Positions 35,409 through 44,805 of a stretch of DNA of 64,000 nt are shown one piece after another. Origin of the DNA: Caenispirillum salinarum_A. Its GTDB lineage: Bacteria > Pseudomonadota > Alphaproteobacteria > Rhodospirillales > Rhodospirillaceae. The translations under genes were made by a program, and so were the position numbers. The stretch lies in contig NZ_CP085224.1 in assembly GCF_044803115.1 (NCBI RefSeq), forward strand, positions 1,426,001-1,490,000. The letters run 5' to 3'. The notes beneath the pieces are model-generated. The model was given only the letters and a program-made list of their open reading frames with translations, searched no databases and had not been told where the DNA came from. The stretch's first letter is position 1; each line of letters begins with the position of its first letter.

Positions 35409-35557
35409 GCGCCCCCGCTTTCCGACCCCCGGCCGGACGACGACGCGCACGCGCCGCACAGCGCGCGCCGCGCCGTTCCGGCCGGACCCAGGCCGACGGT
35501 TGGCGGCCTTGGGGGGATCCATTCAACCGGCCACACATATTTACGGGAATCAGGATC

Positions 35558-36967
35558 ATGTCCGACGTGAACAAGGTTTTGGAGCTGATCAAGGAAAACG
35601 ACGTCAAGTACGTCGACTTCCGCTTTACCGACCCCAAGGGCAAGTGGCAGCACACCGCGCAGCATGTCGCCTCCATCGACGAGGACATGCTGAACGAGGG
35701 TGTCATGTTCGACGGCTCCTCCATCGCCGGGTGGAAGGAGATCAACGAGTCCGACATGATCCTCAAGCCGGACCTGACCAGCGCCGTCATGGACCCGTTC
35801 TCGGCCCAGCCGACGCTGATCCTGTTCTGCGACATCCTGGAGCCCTCCACCGGTCAGCTCTACGACCGTGACCCGCGCGGCATTGCCAAGAAGGCCGAGG
35901 CGTACCTGGCGTCCACCGGCGTCGGCGACACCGTGTTCATGGGCCCCGAGGCCGAGTTCTTCGTGTTCGACGACGTCCGCTTCGACGTGCAGATGAACCG
36001 CTGCTTCTACGAGATCGACAGCGAGGAAGGCCCCTACACCTCGGGCAAGCTGTTCGAGGAAGGCAACTGGGCGCACCGTCCGACCGTCAAGGGCGGCTAC
36101 TTCCCCGTCCCGCCGGTGGACTCGGGCAACGACCTGCGCTCCGAGATGCTGACGGTCATGGGCGAGATGGGCCTGGCCATTGAAAAGCAGCACCACGAGG
36201 TCGCGCCCTCGCAGCACGAGCTGGGCACCAAGTTCCAGACCCTGGTGACCGCCGCCGACCACATGCAGATCTACAAGTACGTGGTGCACATGGTCGCCCA
36301 CGCCTACGGCAAGACGGCGACCTTCATGCCCAAGCCGGTCATGGGCGACAACGGCTCGGGCATGCACACCCACCAGTCGATCTTCAAGGAAGGCAAGCCG
36401 CTGTTCGCCGGTTCGGGCTACGCCGACCTGTCGGAGACCTGCCTGTACTACATCGGCGGCATCATCAAGCACGCCAAGGCGCTGAACGCCTTCACCAACC
36501 CGTCGACCAACAGCTACAAGCGCCTGATCCCGGGCTTCGAGGCTCCGGTGCTGCTGGCCTACTCGGCGCGTAACCGTTCGGCCTCCTGCCGCATTCCGTA
36601 CGCCACCAGCCCGAAGGGCAAGCGCGTCGAGGTCCGCTTCCCCGACCCGACCGCCAACCCCTACCTGGCCTTCGCCGCCATGCTGATGGCCGGCCTGGAC
36701 GGCATCGAGAACAAGATCCACCCGGGCGACCCGATGGACAAGAACCTCTACGACCTGCCGCCGGAAGAACTGGAGGGCGTGCCCACCGTCTGCGGCAGCC
36801 TCCGCGAGGCCCTGCAGGCGCTCGACGCCGACCGCGACTTCCTGAAGAAGGGCGACGTGTTCACCGACGACGTGATCGACGGCTACATCCAGCTCAAGTG
36901 GGAAGAGGTGTACAACTACGAGCACACCCCGCACCCGGTCGAATACCGGATGTACTACTCGGTGTAA
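35558..36967 (+). CDS. glnA: Glutamine synthetase, type I
   Basis: A 469-residue dodecameric enzyme of ammonium assimilation. MFDGSSIAGW, the metal-ligand motif PEAEFFVFDD, NGSGMHTHQS and NPSTNSYKRL are in order, and the adenylylation tyrosine is Y398 in NLYDLPPEE, so it should be controlled by GlnE and P-II. The ATG at 35558 starts the family sequence. A clear intrinsic terminator follows. Confidence 0.98.
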   Translation: MSDVNKVLELIKENDVKYVDFRFTDPKGKWQHTAQHVASIDEDMLNEGVMFDGSSIAGWKEINESDMILKPDLTSAVMDPFSAQPTLILFCDILEPSTGQLYDRDPRGIAKKAEAYLASTGVGDTVFMGPEAEFFVFDDVRFDVQMNRCFYEIDSEEGPYTSGKLFEEGNWAHRPTVKGGYFPVPPVDSGNDLRSEMLTVMGEMGLAIEKQHHEVAPSQHELGTKFQTLVTAADHMQIYKYVVHMVAHAYGKTATFMPKPVMGDNGSGMHTHQSIFKEGKPLFAGSGYADLSETCLYYIGGIIKHAKALNAFTNPSTNSYKRLIPGFEAPVLLAYSARNRSASCRIPYATSPKGKRVEVRFPDPTANPYLAFAAMLMAGLDGIENKIHPGDPMDKNLYDLPPEELEGVPTVCGSLREALQALDADRDFLKKGDVFTDDVIDGYIQLKWEEVYNYEHTPHPVEYRMYYSV

Positions 36968-37028
36968 GCCGAACCACCGGAACCGCGCCGCGCCTCACCG
37001 GGCCGGCGCGGGGCCAGGTATGATGAAG

Positions 37029-37061
37029 AAGGCCTCTCCGGGCGACCGGGGAGGCCTTTTT
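37029..37061 (+). terminator. Intrinsic terminator of glnA
   Basis: Stem AAGGCCTCTCCGG / CCGGGGAGGCCTT with loop GCGA and a following run of five T, 62 bases after the glnA stop. Confidence 0.92.
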
Positions 37062-37222
37062 CGTGCCGGGCGTTCTGTTCCGCGGTTCCCTCACGCATGG
37101 ATTGACCATCCGGCGGAAATGGTCGACCGGCCGGAGTATGATGCGACCCATGGCGGTTGCCGCGCCGTTACATTCCTTACACCAACGGTTTCGGCCGCCC
37201 ATTCACTGCCGAGGAGAACCGG

Positions 37223-39367
37223 ATGGCTGCCGGAATGCCTTCGCAGCCGCCTGCGCCCACAACCGTCGACCCGCACGCCGAGGAGAGCCCGGCGGCGCGC
37301 GCCCTGGCGCGGCGATTGGCGCCGCTGGTGGCCCTGCCGCTGATCGCCGGCGCCCTGGCCGGCGCCCTGGCCGCGGCGGGCGCCCTGAATCTGCCGGGCG
37401 CGATCGCCCTGACCGCCGTGGCCGGCGGCGGTGCCGTCGCGATGGCGGCCCGAGGCGCCGTCCGGCGGCTGGCACGCCTCGACCGCGACCGCATGGACAG
37501 CGAGGAACGCTTCCGCATCTTCCGGCGCGAGGCCGGCATCGGCATGTTCGAGTGGGACCTCAGCCAGCCCTACGCCACCGGCACGCCGGAATACTTCGCC
37601 ATGATGGGCATGCCGCGGGACAAGGGCACCTTCACCAAGGAGGAATGGGCGGCCCGGGTCCACCCCGACGACCGCGCCCGCGCCGGAAAGGCGGTGGAGG
37701 CTCTGGTCGAGGAGGGGCGGCCCTACGACATCGAGTTCCGCACTCTCATGCCCGATGGTTCGTGCCGCTGGTACACCAACCGCGCCGTCCTGTTCCGCAC
37801 GCGCGACGGGCGGCCGGCCCGCATTTTGGGTGCCATGCTGGACGTCGACGACCTCAAGCGCACCGAAGCCCAGGTGCGCGAGCGCGAGCGCATGTTCCGC
37901 CGCATGGCCGACGACGCGCCCGTGACCGTGTGGCTCAGCGATGCTGAAGGCCGGCTGGTCTTCCTCAGCCGGTCCTACTACGCCTACACCGGCCATGATC
38001 CGGAAAAGCCGCCCGACGACATCTGGCTGGGAAGCATCCATCCCGACGACCGCCCCGCCGTGCTGGCGGTGTGGGAGCATGCCAACCGCGTGCGCGAGCC
38101 GTTCTCCATCGACCTGCGCGCCCGCCGGCACGACGGCATCTGGCGCTGGAAGCTGGACACGGCGACCCCGCGCTTCGAGGACGACCGCTTCGTCGGCTTC
38201 ATCGGGTCGGTGGTCGACATCGCCGCCCGCAAGGAGGCCGAGGAACGGCACGAACTGCTCATGCGCGAGGTCGACCACCGCGCCAAGAACGTACTCGCCC
38301 TGGTGCTCTCGGTTCTGCGCGTGACGCGGGCGGACAGCATGAAAGCCTATGTCGCCGCCGTGGAAGGCCGGGTGGAGGCCATGGCGCGGGCGCATGTGCT
38401 GCTGGCGGAAAGCTATTGGTACGGCGCACGCCTGCGGCGGCTGGTGGAGGACGAACTGGGCAGCCTGCGCGGCGGTGCGGCGCGGGTGGAGATCGAGGGG
38501 CCGGCGGTCACCATCCTGGCCGATGCCGTCCAGCCCATGACCATCGTGCTGCACGAACTGGTCACCAATGCCGCCAAGCACGGCGCCTTGTCGGGCGGCG
38601 AGGCCGGCAGCCTTTCCGTCTCATGGGCGCGCACGTCGGAAGGCGGCCTTGCCGTGGAATGGCTGGAGACGGTGGGGCACCCTGTCGCCCCGCCTTCGCG
38701 CCAGGGTTTCGGGCGAATGCTGATCGAGACGCTGGTGGCGCGCCAGTTGGGCGGCACGATCACCTTCACCTGGGCGGAAAATGGCCTGCACTGCCGCCTC
38801 AGCCTGCCAGCCGCCCTGGTGTCCGCCCGCGCGCCGGATGCAGAACCCGACGCTGTGGGCGAGGCCGAGGCGGCGGGTGGGGGCGCGCCGTCTCCCGGCG
38901 CCGCCGTCGCCGCCCCGGACACGGCACCGCCGCCGGCCGAGCCGCCGCGCCGCCGGGTGCTGGTGGTGGAGGACGATGTCCTGGTGGCGCTGGGGCTTGA
39001 GCAGATGCTGGAGGACCTCAAGTACGAGGTCATCGGCCCCGCCCATGGCGTGGAAGACGCCCTGGCGCTCCTGGAGCGCGAGCGGCCCGACGCGGCCCTG
39101 CTGGACATCAATCTCGGTGGAATGCTGTCGACCGCCGTCGCCCGCCGGCTGCACAAGAAGGGCATCCGGTTCGCCTACTGCACGGGCTACAACGACCGCG
39201 AAGACACCGGGATCGAGGCGCCGACGATCATCAAGCCCGTGTCGGCCGGACAACTCTCGAAGATGCTGACGGCCCTGCTGCGCAACCCCGCCACCGATCG
39301 GACAGTCCCCGTGCGGCCCTCGCCGGTGGCGTGGACGCATGGAGCCGGCGGCCCTTCGCGGCGCTGA
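37223..39367 (+). CDS. Hybrid HWE-family sensor kinase with PAS domains and receiver
   Basis: A 714-residue protein: two N-terminal hydrophobic segments (about 30-80), PAS-fold domain 1 (about 90-215), PAS-fold domain 2 (225-345), an HWE/HisKA_2-type dimerisation helix with His about 351 (EVDHRAKNVLALV), the matching ATPase domain (HELVTNAAKHGALS; the Trp-Glu of HWE in VEWLE), a Pro/Ala linker (555-590) and a C-terminal receiver (LVVEDDVLVALGLEQ; Asp in LLDINLGG). GAGGAG precedes the ATG at 37223. No partner gene is adjacent. Such kinases feed general stress or light/redox responses in alphaproteobacteria; input unknown. Confidence 0.9.
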   Translation: MAAGMPSQPPAPTTVDPHAEESPAARALARRLAPLVALPLIAGALAGALAAAGALNLPGAIALTAVAGGGAVAMAARGAVRRLARLDRDRMDSEERFRIFRREAGIGMFEWDLSQPYATGTPEYFAMMGMPRDKGTFTKEEWAARVHPDDRARAGKAVEALVEEGRPYDIEFRTLMPDGSCRWYTNRAVLFRTRDGRPARILGAMLDVDDLKRTEAQVRERERMFRRMADDAPVTVWLSDAEGRLVFLSRSYYAYTGHDPEKPPDDIWLGSIHPDDRPAVLAVWEHANRVREPFSIDLRARRHDGIWRWKLDTATPRFEDDRFVGFIGSVVDIAARKEAEERHELLMREVDHRAKNVLALVLSVLRVTRADSMKAYVAAVEGRVEAMARAHVLLAESYWYGARLRRLVEDELGSLRGGAARVEIEGPAVTILADAVQPMTIVLHELVTNAAKHGALSGGEAGSLSVSWARTSEGGLAVEWLETVGHPVAPPSRQGFGRMLIETLVARQLGGTITFTWAENGLHCRLSLPAALVSARAPDAEPDAVGEAEAAGGGAPSPGAAVAAPDTAPPPAEPPRRRVLVVEDDVLVALGLEQMLEDLKYEVIGPAHGVEDALALLERERPDAALLDINLGGMLSTAVARRLHKKGIRFAYCTGYNDREDTGIEAPTIIKPVSAGQLSKMLTALLRNPATDRTVPVRPSPVAWTHGAGGPSRR

Positions 39368-39383
39368 GCGTGGCGCCGGGCCT

Positions 39384-39428
39384 GAACGCGGCCCCGTCCG
39401 CCTGGTGCGGATGGGGCCGCGTTCGTTT
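39384..39428 (+). terminator. Possible terminator after hybrid kinase
   Basis: A long stem GAACGCGGCCCC / GGGGCCGCGTTC (39384-39395 and 39413-39424), extended inwards by GTCCGC/GCGGAT, followed only by GTTTCG; the weak U tract lowers confidence. Confidence 0.55.
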
Positions 39429-39516
39429 CGGTTGGCGTTCGCCGCATCCAGCGCCTACATTTCCATACAAAGGCGCCGGGCAGCGCGTGAAAAAAACAGT
39501 GGCAACGGGAGGACCC

Positions 39517-41157
39517 ATGTCCAGGCATCTGGGGACGTTCGATTACGTGGTCGTCGGCGCCGGCTCGGCCGGGTGCGTGCTCGCCAACCGGCTCAGCAAG
39601 AACGGCAGGCACTCCGTCCTGCTGCTGGAGGCCGGTGGCAAGGACGACTACATCTGGATTCACGTTCCCGTCGGCTACCTCTACTGCATGGGCAACCCGC
39701 GCACCGACTGGGGCTTCGCCACCGAGAACGAACCCGGCCTGAACGGCCGCGCGCTCAACTATCCGCGCGGCAAGGTGCTGGGCGGGTGTTCGTCCATCAA
39801 CGGCATGATCTACATGCGCGGCCAGGCACGCGACTACGACGGCTGGCGCCAGATGGGCAATCCCGGATGGGGCTGGGACGACGTGCTGCCCTACTTCAAG
39901 CGCAGCGAGGACCAGGCCGCCTGCGAACTGGGCGACTTCCACCAGTCGGGCGGCGAGTGGCGCGTCGAGAAACAGCGCCTGAAGTGGGAGATCCTCGACG
40001 CCTTCCGCGAGGCGGCCCATCAGTGGGGCCTGCCCAAGTCCGACGACTTCAACACCGGCAACAACGAGGGCGTGGGCTACTTCCACGTCAACCAGCGCTC
40101 GGGCTGGCGGGTGAGCACGGCCAAGGCGTTCCTGAAGCCCGCCATGAAGCGGCCCAACCTGCGCGTTGTCACCGGCGCCCACACCACCGGGCTTCGCATC
40201 CAGGACGGCCGCGTGACCGGCGTCCACCTGAAGATCGACAGCGAGGACGCGCTGGCGGAAGCCTCCGGCGAGGTGATCCTGGCCGCCGGCGCCATCGGCA
40301 GTCCGCAGATCATGCAACTTGCCGGCCTGGGGCCGGCCGACCTCCTGCGCGAGCACGGCATCGACGTGGTGCGCGACATGCCCGACGTCGGCGGCAACCT
40401 TCAGGACCACCTGCAGATCCGCACCGCCTACAAGGTCCAGGGCGTGCCGACGCTGAACGAGCGCGCGACCAACCTGCTCGGCAAGATGGGCATCGGCCTG
40501 GAGTACATGCTGTTCCGGCGCGGCCCCATGTCCATGGCGCCGTCGCAACTGGGCGCCTTCGTGAAGTCGGACCCGGCGCAGGAGACGCCGGACCTGCAGT
40601 TCCACGTCCAGCCGCTCAGCCTGGACGCCTTCGGCCAGCCGCTGCACCCGTTCCCGGCCTTCACCGCCAGCGTCTGCAATCTCAGGCCCGAGAGCCGCGG
40701 CGCAGTGACCATCAAGAGCGGCAATCCCTTCGCCCCGCCGTCCATCCGCCCCAACTACCTCGCGACGGACGGCGACAAGCGCGTGGCGGCCAAGAGCGTG
40801 AAGATCGCCCGCGAGATCGCCGCCCAGCCGGCGCTGGCGAAATACAGGCCCGAGGAATTCAAGCCCGGCCCGCAGTACCAGACCGAAGAGGACCTGTGGA
40901 AGGGCGCCGGCGACATCGCGACGACCATTTTCCATCCCGTCGGCACATGCCGCATGGGCCAGGACGAGTCCGCCGTGGTGGACGAGCGCCTGCGCGTGCG
41001 GGGGCTCGACGGTCTGCGGGTGGTCGATGCCTCCATCATGCCCACCATCACCAGCGGCAACACCAACAGCCCCGTGGTGATGATCGCCGAAAAGGCCAGC
41101 GACATGATCCTGGAAGACGCCGGGAAGACGGCGAAGGTGGCGGCGACGGTGGGGTGA
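39517..41157 (+). CDS. GMC-family FAD oxidoreductase (choline/alcohol dehydrogenase-like)
   Basis: A 546-residue flavoenzyme. FAD-binding motif VVGAGSAGCVLANRLS lies at about 12-27, the GMC signature GKVLGGCSSINGM near 87, signature 2 (AAGAIGSPQIMQLAGLG) near 255, and the C-terminal catalytic histidine in FHPVGTCRMG with Asn in GNTNSP. It resembles BetA and other alcohol dehydrogenases, but no betaine genes are nearby, so substrate is open. GGGAGG precedes the ATG. Probably monocistronic. Confidence 0.93.
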   Translation: MSRHLGTFDYVVVGAGSAGCVLANRLSKNGRHSVLLLEAGGKDDYIWIHVPVGYLYCMGNPRTDWGFATENEPGLNGRALNYPRGKVLGGCSSINGMIYMRGQARDYDGWRQMGNPGWGWDDVLPYFKRSEDQAACELGDFHQSGGEWRVEKQRLKWEILDAFREAAHQWGLPKSDDFNTGNNEGVGYFHVNQRSGWRVSTAKAFLKPAMKRPNLRVVTGAHTTGLRIQDGRVTGVHLKIDSEDALAEASGEVILAAGAIGSPQIMQLAGLGPADLLREHGIDVVRDMPDVGGNLQDHLQIRTAYKVQGVPTLNERATNLLGKMGIGLEYMLFRRGPMSMAPSQLGAFVKSDPAQETPDLQFHVQPLSLDAFGQPLHPFPAFTASVCNLRPESRGAVTIKSGNPFAPPSIRPNYLATDGDKRVAAKSVKIAREIAAQPALAKYRPEEFKPGPQYQTEEDLWKGAGDIATTIFHPVGTCRMGQDESAVVDERLRVRGLDGLRVVDASIMPTITSGNTNSPVVMIAEKASDMILEDAGKTAKVAATVG

Positions 41158-41194
41158 GAAAAGGGTCGCGGGCGGCTGGCGCCGGAGGTGGGCC

Positions 41195-41259
41195 CCTGCT
41201 TTCGCAGGGGCGACGGATTATGCAAAATCCTCCGTCCTTCCTGCGAAGACAGGAATCCA
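41195..41259. repeat. REP-like paired inverted repeat, copy 3
   Basis: CCCTGCTTTCGCAGGGGCG followed by ACGG (41195-41217) and the opposite CCGTCCTTCCTGCGAAGAC then AGGAATCC (41233-41259), in the gap between the convergent GMC oxidoreductase gene and the 74-residue protein gene. Confidence 0.75.
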
Positions 41260-41314
41260 AATACGGTCGTAACGGTCCTTCTGCGCTCGCGTCGGGGACC
41301 GTCCACCGATTTCT

Positions 41315-41539
41315 CTACCGTCCCCGCTCTTCCTGCTCCTTTTTTCGCGCGCGGCGCTTCATCGCCCACAGGCCCCCGCCCAGGAACGCCAGCACGATCA
41401 GCCCGATCAGCAGCAGAAGCAGCACCGGGCTGTCGGGGCTCTCGCGCAGGCCGGAGTCGCTGGTCTCCTGCGCCAGCGCCACCGCCGGCGTTGCAAGGGC
41501 GGCCAGGGTGTGCGGAACGGTCTTGAGCAACAAAGTCAT
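41315..41539 (-). CDS. 74-residue exported membrane protein of unknown function
   Basis: A small protein with a signal peptide (about 1-23, ALAQ), a short hydrophilic stretch (ETSDSGLRESPDSP), one strong membrane helix (about 39-60) and a basic C-terminal tail (KRRARKKEQEERGR). The tripartite end (short linker, helix, Arg/Lys cluster) resembles a type I single-span anchor. GGGAGG lies four bases before the ATG. It is 18 bases downstream of the ZIP gene and is the last gene of the Mla-ZIP operon. Confidence 0.72.
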   Translation of the reverse strand: MTLLLKTVPHTLAALATPAVALAQETSDSGLRESPDSPVLLLLLIGLIVLAFLGGGLWAMKRRARKKEQEERGR

Positions 41540-41557
41540 GCGTCCTCCCTTCAGCGG

Positions 41558-42361
41558 TCAGCCCGCGTAGCGGCTGAGCAGGAATGCCAGCGCGAAGCCC
41601 GATGCCGTCGACATGGCGACCCAGGGGCCGCCGGTGCGGAAGGCGTCGGGGAACATGGTGTCCGACAGCATCGCCAGGATGCCGCCCGCCGCCAGCGCCA
41701 GAAGGGCGCTCTGGAAGGCGTCGGGCATGCCGGTCAGAAGCTCGAACCCGATGATCACCGAGGCGACGCAGGCCAGCGCCACAATCCCCCATGCCGTCAG
41801 GATGTAGGTGGCCGACCGCCCCTCATGCTTCATGCCGATGGTCGAGGACATCGCGCCCGGAAGGTTGGACAGGAACACCGCCCCCAGCAGCACGATGCCC
41901 AGACCCGGTCCTTCCTCCGCCGCGATGCCCACACCGATGGCGGCGTTCTCCGGAATGCCGTCCAGCGCCGTGCCCATGAGCACCGCGATGCCTGACACGG
42001 TGGCCTGCTCGTCGGTCCTTGGCGGCGGTGCGGCCTCGTCCACCTGGAAGGGCTCCGTGCCCTCGCGTTTCGGCGAGCTTTTCGCCGCCATGCGATCGGT
42101 GATCTGGTCCAGCACCACATAGATCAGCGCACCCAGCATGAAACCGGCGACGGTCGACAGCGTGGTGCCGGTTTCGAAGGCCTCTTCCATCAGTTCGAAG
42201 GACAGGGCGCAAACCAGCACGCCGGCGCCGAAGGCGATGACGGCGGCGACAATCTTGCGGGGCGGCGTCCAGAACAGGCCGATAAAGACGCCGATGGGAA
42301 AGGCCGCACTCGCCATCAGGCCGAAGGCGACGGCGCGGCCGAGGCCCGGTCCGTCCTCCAT
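41558..42361 (-). CDS. ZIP-family metal transporter
   Basis: A 267-residue membrane protein of the ZIP (ZupT-like) family with about eight helices. The pore motif is in LMGTALDGIPENAAIGVGIA (Asn-Ala-x-Gly and preceding Asp/Pro/Glu) and helix V has LSNLPGAMSSTIG. It probably moves Zn2+, Fe2+ or Mn2+ across the inner membrane; direction and metal are unknown. A hydrophilic central loop (KSSPKREGTEPFQVDE) lacks the usual His cluster. The ATG overlaps the preceding gene's stop by one base (TGATG). Confidence 0.87.
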   Translation of the reverse strand: MEDGPGLGRAVAFGLMASAAFPIGVFIGLFWTPPRKIVAAVIAFGAGVLVCALSFELMEEAFETGTTLSTVAGFMLGALIYVVLDQITDRMAAKSSPKREGTEPFQVDEAAPPPRTDEQATVSGIAVLMGTALDGIPENAAIGVGIAAEEGPGLGIVLLGAVFLSNLPGAMSSTIGMKHEGRSATYILTAWGIVALACVASVIIGFELLTGMPDAFQSALLALAAGGILAMLSDTMFPDAFRTGGPWVAMSTASGFALAFLLSRYAG

Positions 42362-43005
42362 CACGCCCCCGTCCGGCCGCGCGCGATCGTCTCGACCGTC
42401 CAGGTCACCAGGTCGGAGACGGCCCGTTGCGTGGCGGCGTCGAAAGCGGCGATGACCGCGCTCACGCTCTCGTCGGCGGGCGTGGCGCGGGCGGTGGCGG
42501 TGGTCTGGCCGGCGACGTTGCCGCCCGGCTCCGCCAGCAGGTCGGCCGCGATTTCGACGCGGACGGTGGGAACGTCGGTGCCCGCCTCGTACCCGGACTC
42601 GAAGTCCGTCAGGCGGGTGCGCAGGCGGTGGGTCGGGTCCAGCTCCACCGACCGCCGGCCCACGGCGCCGAGGGCGCGCGAGGAGCGGAAGCCTTCCAGC
42701 ATGACGGCGCGGACCATCTCGGGCGCGTCCTCCACCCATCGGCTGTCGGCGTAGTATTGCAGGTGGCGGGGGTCGCGCCAGACGGCGATGCGATCGGTGT
42801 CGAGGCCGGGCGCCGCCGAGGGCTCCTCGACCAGCAGCCGGGCGTCGGGCGCGGTGGCTGCGGTGGTAACGTCGGGCGCCGTCACGCGATAGCTCTCCGG
42901 TCGCTCGCCCTGGCCGGGGATCACGCTGGAGCACGCCGCCAGCAGCAACGCGGTCAACGCCAGGGCGGGGCCTTGGAAGAGGCGGGCGGCGGCGGCGCGA
43001 GTCAT
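42361..43005 (-). CDS. ABC transport auxiliary lipoprotein (PqiC/ABC_trans_aux-like)
   Basis: A 214-residue predicted lipoprotein: lipobox LLAAC (Cys about 25), then an alpha/beta domain with the family pattern PDARLLVEEPSAAPGLDTDRIAVWRDP and YADSRWVEDAPEMV typical of the auxiliary component of Mce/Mla-type systems. Such proteins link the periplasmic MCE ring to the outer membrane. I chose the ATG at 43005 (GGAGG 12 bases upstream). It lies four bases downstream of the MCE-domain gene and overlaps the ZIP gene. Confidence 0.88.
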   Translation of the reverse strand: MTRAAAARLFQGPALALTALLLAACSSVIPGQGERPESYRVTAPDVTTAATAPDARLLVEEPSAAPGLDTDRIAVWRDPRHLQYYADSRWVEDAPEMVRAVMLEGFRSSRALGAVGRRSVELDPTHRLRTRLTDFESGYEAGTDVPTVRVEIAADLLAEPGGNVAGQTTATARATPADESVSAVIAAFDAATQRAVSDLVTWTVETIARGRTGA

Positions 43006-43009
43006 GGGA

Positions 43010-43963
43010 TCACTGAACCTCCGGATCGAACGTGGACGGCTCCTCGCCGAACACGAGGGCATTGGGGTTGTCCTGCAAACGGTCGGCGAGTTGGGTCAGT
43101 TCATCCACCATGCGGCGGGACTCGCTGACCAGGTAGCGGATTTCCGTCAGACCCTCGGACGCGAACTCGCCGACGCCCGGCCCGGCCTGGCGCAGCGTGC
43201 GCTCCAGCCGGTTGGCGGCGGCCCGCAGCGAGGACGCCGCGCCGCGCGCCTCGGCCACGGTTTCCGAAATCTCGCCGTCGATCAGGGCGTCGGCGCTGCG
43301 GAAGGTCTCGCGCGCCTCCGCCGCCGCCTTCTCGCCGGTGACCAGCGCGCCTTGCGCGTCGCGGAGCGCAAGGCGGGCCTCGCGCATGATGCCGGGTGCG
43401 GCCTCGGTGGTTTCGGCGATGTTGTTCAGGATGCGGTCCACCTGGGCCATGCGCTCTTCGTCCAGCACATCGGCGACCCGGTCGACGGCGGCCCGCAGGT
43501 CGCTGGCGACCTTGGGCAGGGTGTCCATGATGGCGCTCAGGCCGCCAGAGGGCCGGGTGCCGATGGTCGCCATCTGCTGGCCTTCCGGCGCCGTCAGTTG
43601 CGGCCCGCCGGCCTCGCCGGGGTGCAGGGCCAGATAGGTGGCGCCGGTGATTCCCATGGATTCGACGGTGACGTAGGCGTCCTGCGAGATCGGCAGGTCG
43701 GACCGCACACCGATGACCACCGGCACGCGCGTCGGGTTCTCGACGCCCAGGCGCAGGCGTTCGACCTTGCCGACGTCGATGCCCTTTACGCGCACGGACG
43801 TCCCTTCGTCGATGCCGGCGACGGACTGCTCGAACATCACCTGATAGCGCGTGCGGTCGTCGCCCAGGCCCAGATTCACCAGCCAGGCCACGAAGGCCAG
43901 CATGCCCAGGATGAAGACCACCGTGAAGATGCCCACCAGCAGCGGATGCGCCTTGGATTCCAT
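43010..43963 (-). CDS. MlaD-family MCE-domain protein
   Basis: A 317-residue inner-membrane-anchored protein: membrane helix at about 8-30, one MCE domain at about 38-118 (YQVMFEQSVAGIDEGTSVRVKGIDVGKVERL; GITGATYLAL) and a long helical C-terminal part (about 125-300) suited to a periplasmic tube, longer than E. coli MlaD (183 residues) and more like the PqiB/Mce style tail. It gathers phospholipid for the MlaEF transporter. Five bases separate it from the ATPase gene. Confidence 0.92.
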   Translation of the reverse strand: MESKAHPLLVGIFTVVFILGMLAFVAWLVNLGLGDDRTRYQVMFEQSVAGIDEGTSVRVKGIDVGKVERLRLGVENPTRVPVVIGVRSDLPISQDAYVTVESMGITGATYLALHPGEAGGPQLTAPEGQQMATIGTRPSGGLSAIMDTLPKVASDLRAAVDRVADVLDEERMAQVDRILNNIAETTEAAPGIMREARLALRDAQGALVTGEKAAAEARETFRSADALIDGEISETVAEARGAASSLRAAANRLERTLRQAGPGVGEFASEGLTEIRYLVSESRRMVDELTQLADRLQDNPNALVFGEEPSTFDPEVQ

Positions 43964-43968
43964 GGCCG

Positions 43969-44802
43969 TCACTCCTTTTCGGCACGCCCGCCCTTGCCGG
44001 GCTCGGGTTCGCTTCTGAAGAAACGCTGGATGAAGGGATGGTCGGCGCGCGACACCTCGTCCACCGGCCCGACCTCCAGGAACCGCTGCTCGGCCAGAAT
44101 GGCGACGCGGTCGCAGACCTCGTGCAGCAGGTCCAGGTCGTGAGTGACCAGGAAAACCGTCAGCGACAGGGTCCGGCGCAGTTGCAGCAGGAGCTGGCGG
44201 AAGTTGGCGGCGGCGATGGGGTCCAGCCCCGCCGTCGGCTCGTCCAGCACCAGAAGCTCGGGGTCCAGAGCCAGGGCGCGGGCCAGCCCCGCCTTCTTGC
44301 GCATGCCGCCCGACAGCTCCGACGGGTACTTCCAGGCGGCCGCGGGCTCCAGGCCCACCATGTCCACCTTCAGCGCCGCCACTTCCGACGCCAGGCGGTC
44401 GGGCAGGTTGTGGTGCTCCTTCATGACGCGGACGATGTTCTCCAGCACCGTCAGGTTGGAGAACAGGGCGTCGCTCTGAAACAGCACGCCCCAGCGGCGC
44501 TGGATGCCGTGAAGCTCGCGCAGGGGCGTTTCCGTCATGTCCTGGCCGAACACCTCCACCCGGCCGCTGGTGGGCGTGTGCAGGCCGATGATGGAGGTCA
44601 GCAGGATGGACTTGCCGCTGCCCGACCCGCCGACGATGCCCATCACCTCGCGCGGGAAGACGTCGAGGTCCAGCCCCTCGAACACCAGATGGTCGCCGAA
44701 ACGCTGTTCCAGGTCGCGCACGCGGATGACGGGCCGGCGCTTGCCGTCGTCCCCGCCGTGCGCTTTCGCCTGGCTGGCCCGGTCGCGGCTGGCGTGTTCC
44801 AT
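43969..44802 (-). CDS. MlaF-like ABC transporter ATP-binding protein
   Basis: A 277-residue ATPase. Walker A GGSGSGKS lies at about 58-65, the signature SELSGGMRKKAGLARAL near 160, Walker B LLVLDEPTAGLDP next and the switch His in THDLDLL. A 24-residue hydrophilic N-terminal extension precedes the domain. It pairs with the MlaE-like permease encoded three bases upstream. Confidence 0.95.
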   Translation of the reverse strand: MEHASRDRASQAKAHGGDDGKRRPVIRVRDLEQRFGDHLVFEGLDLDVFPREVMGIVGGSGSGKSILLTSIIGLHTPTSGRVEVFGQDMTETPLRELHGIQRRWGVLFQSDALFSNLTVLENIVRVMKEHHNLPDRLASEVAALKVDMVGLEPAAAWKYPSELSGGMRKKAGLARALALDPELLVLDEPTAGLDPIAAANFRQLLLQLRRTLSLTVFLVTHDLDLLHEVCDRVAILAEQRFLEVGPVDEVSRADHPFIQRFFRSEPEPGKGGRAEKE

Positions 44803-44805
44803 CGC

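Noticed and set aside
35409..35557. Possible riboswitch in the glnB-glnA gap
   Set aside because: The gap is GC-rich but shows no glnA-motif or other known conserved core.
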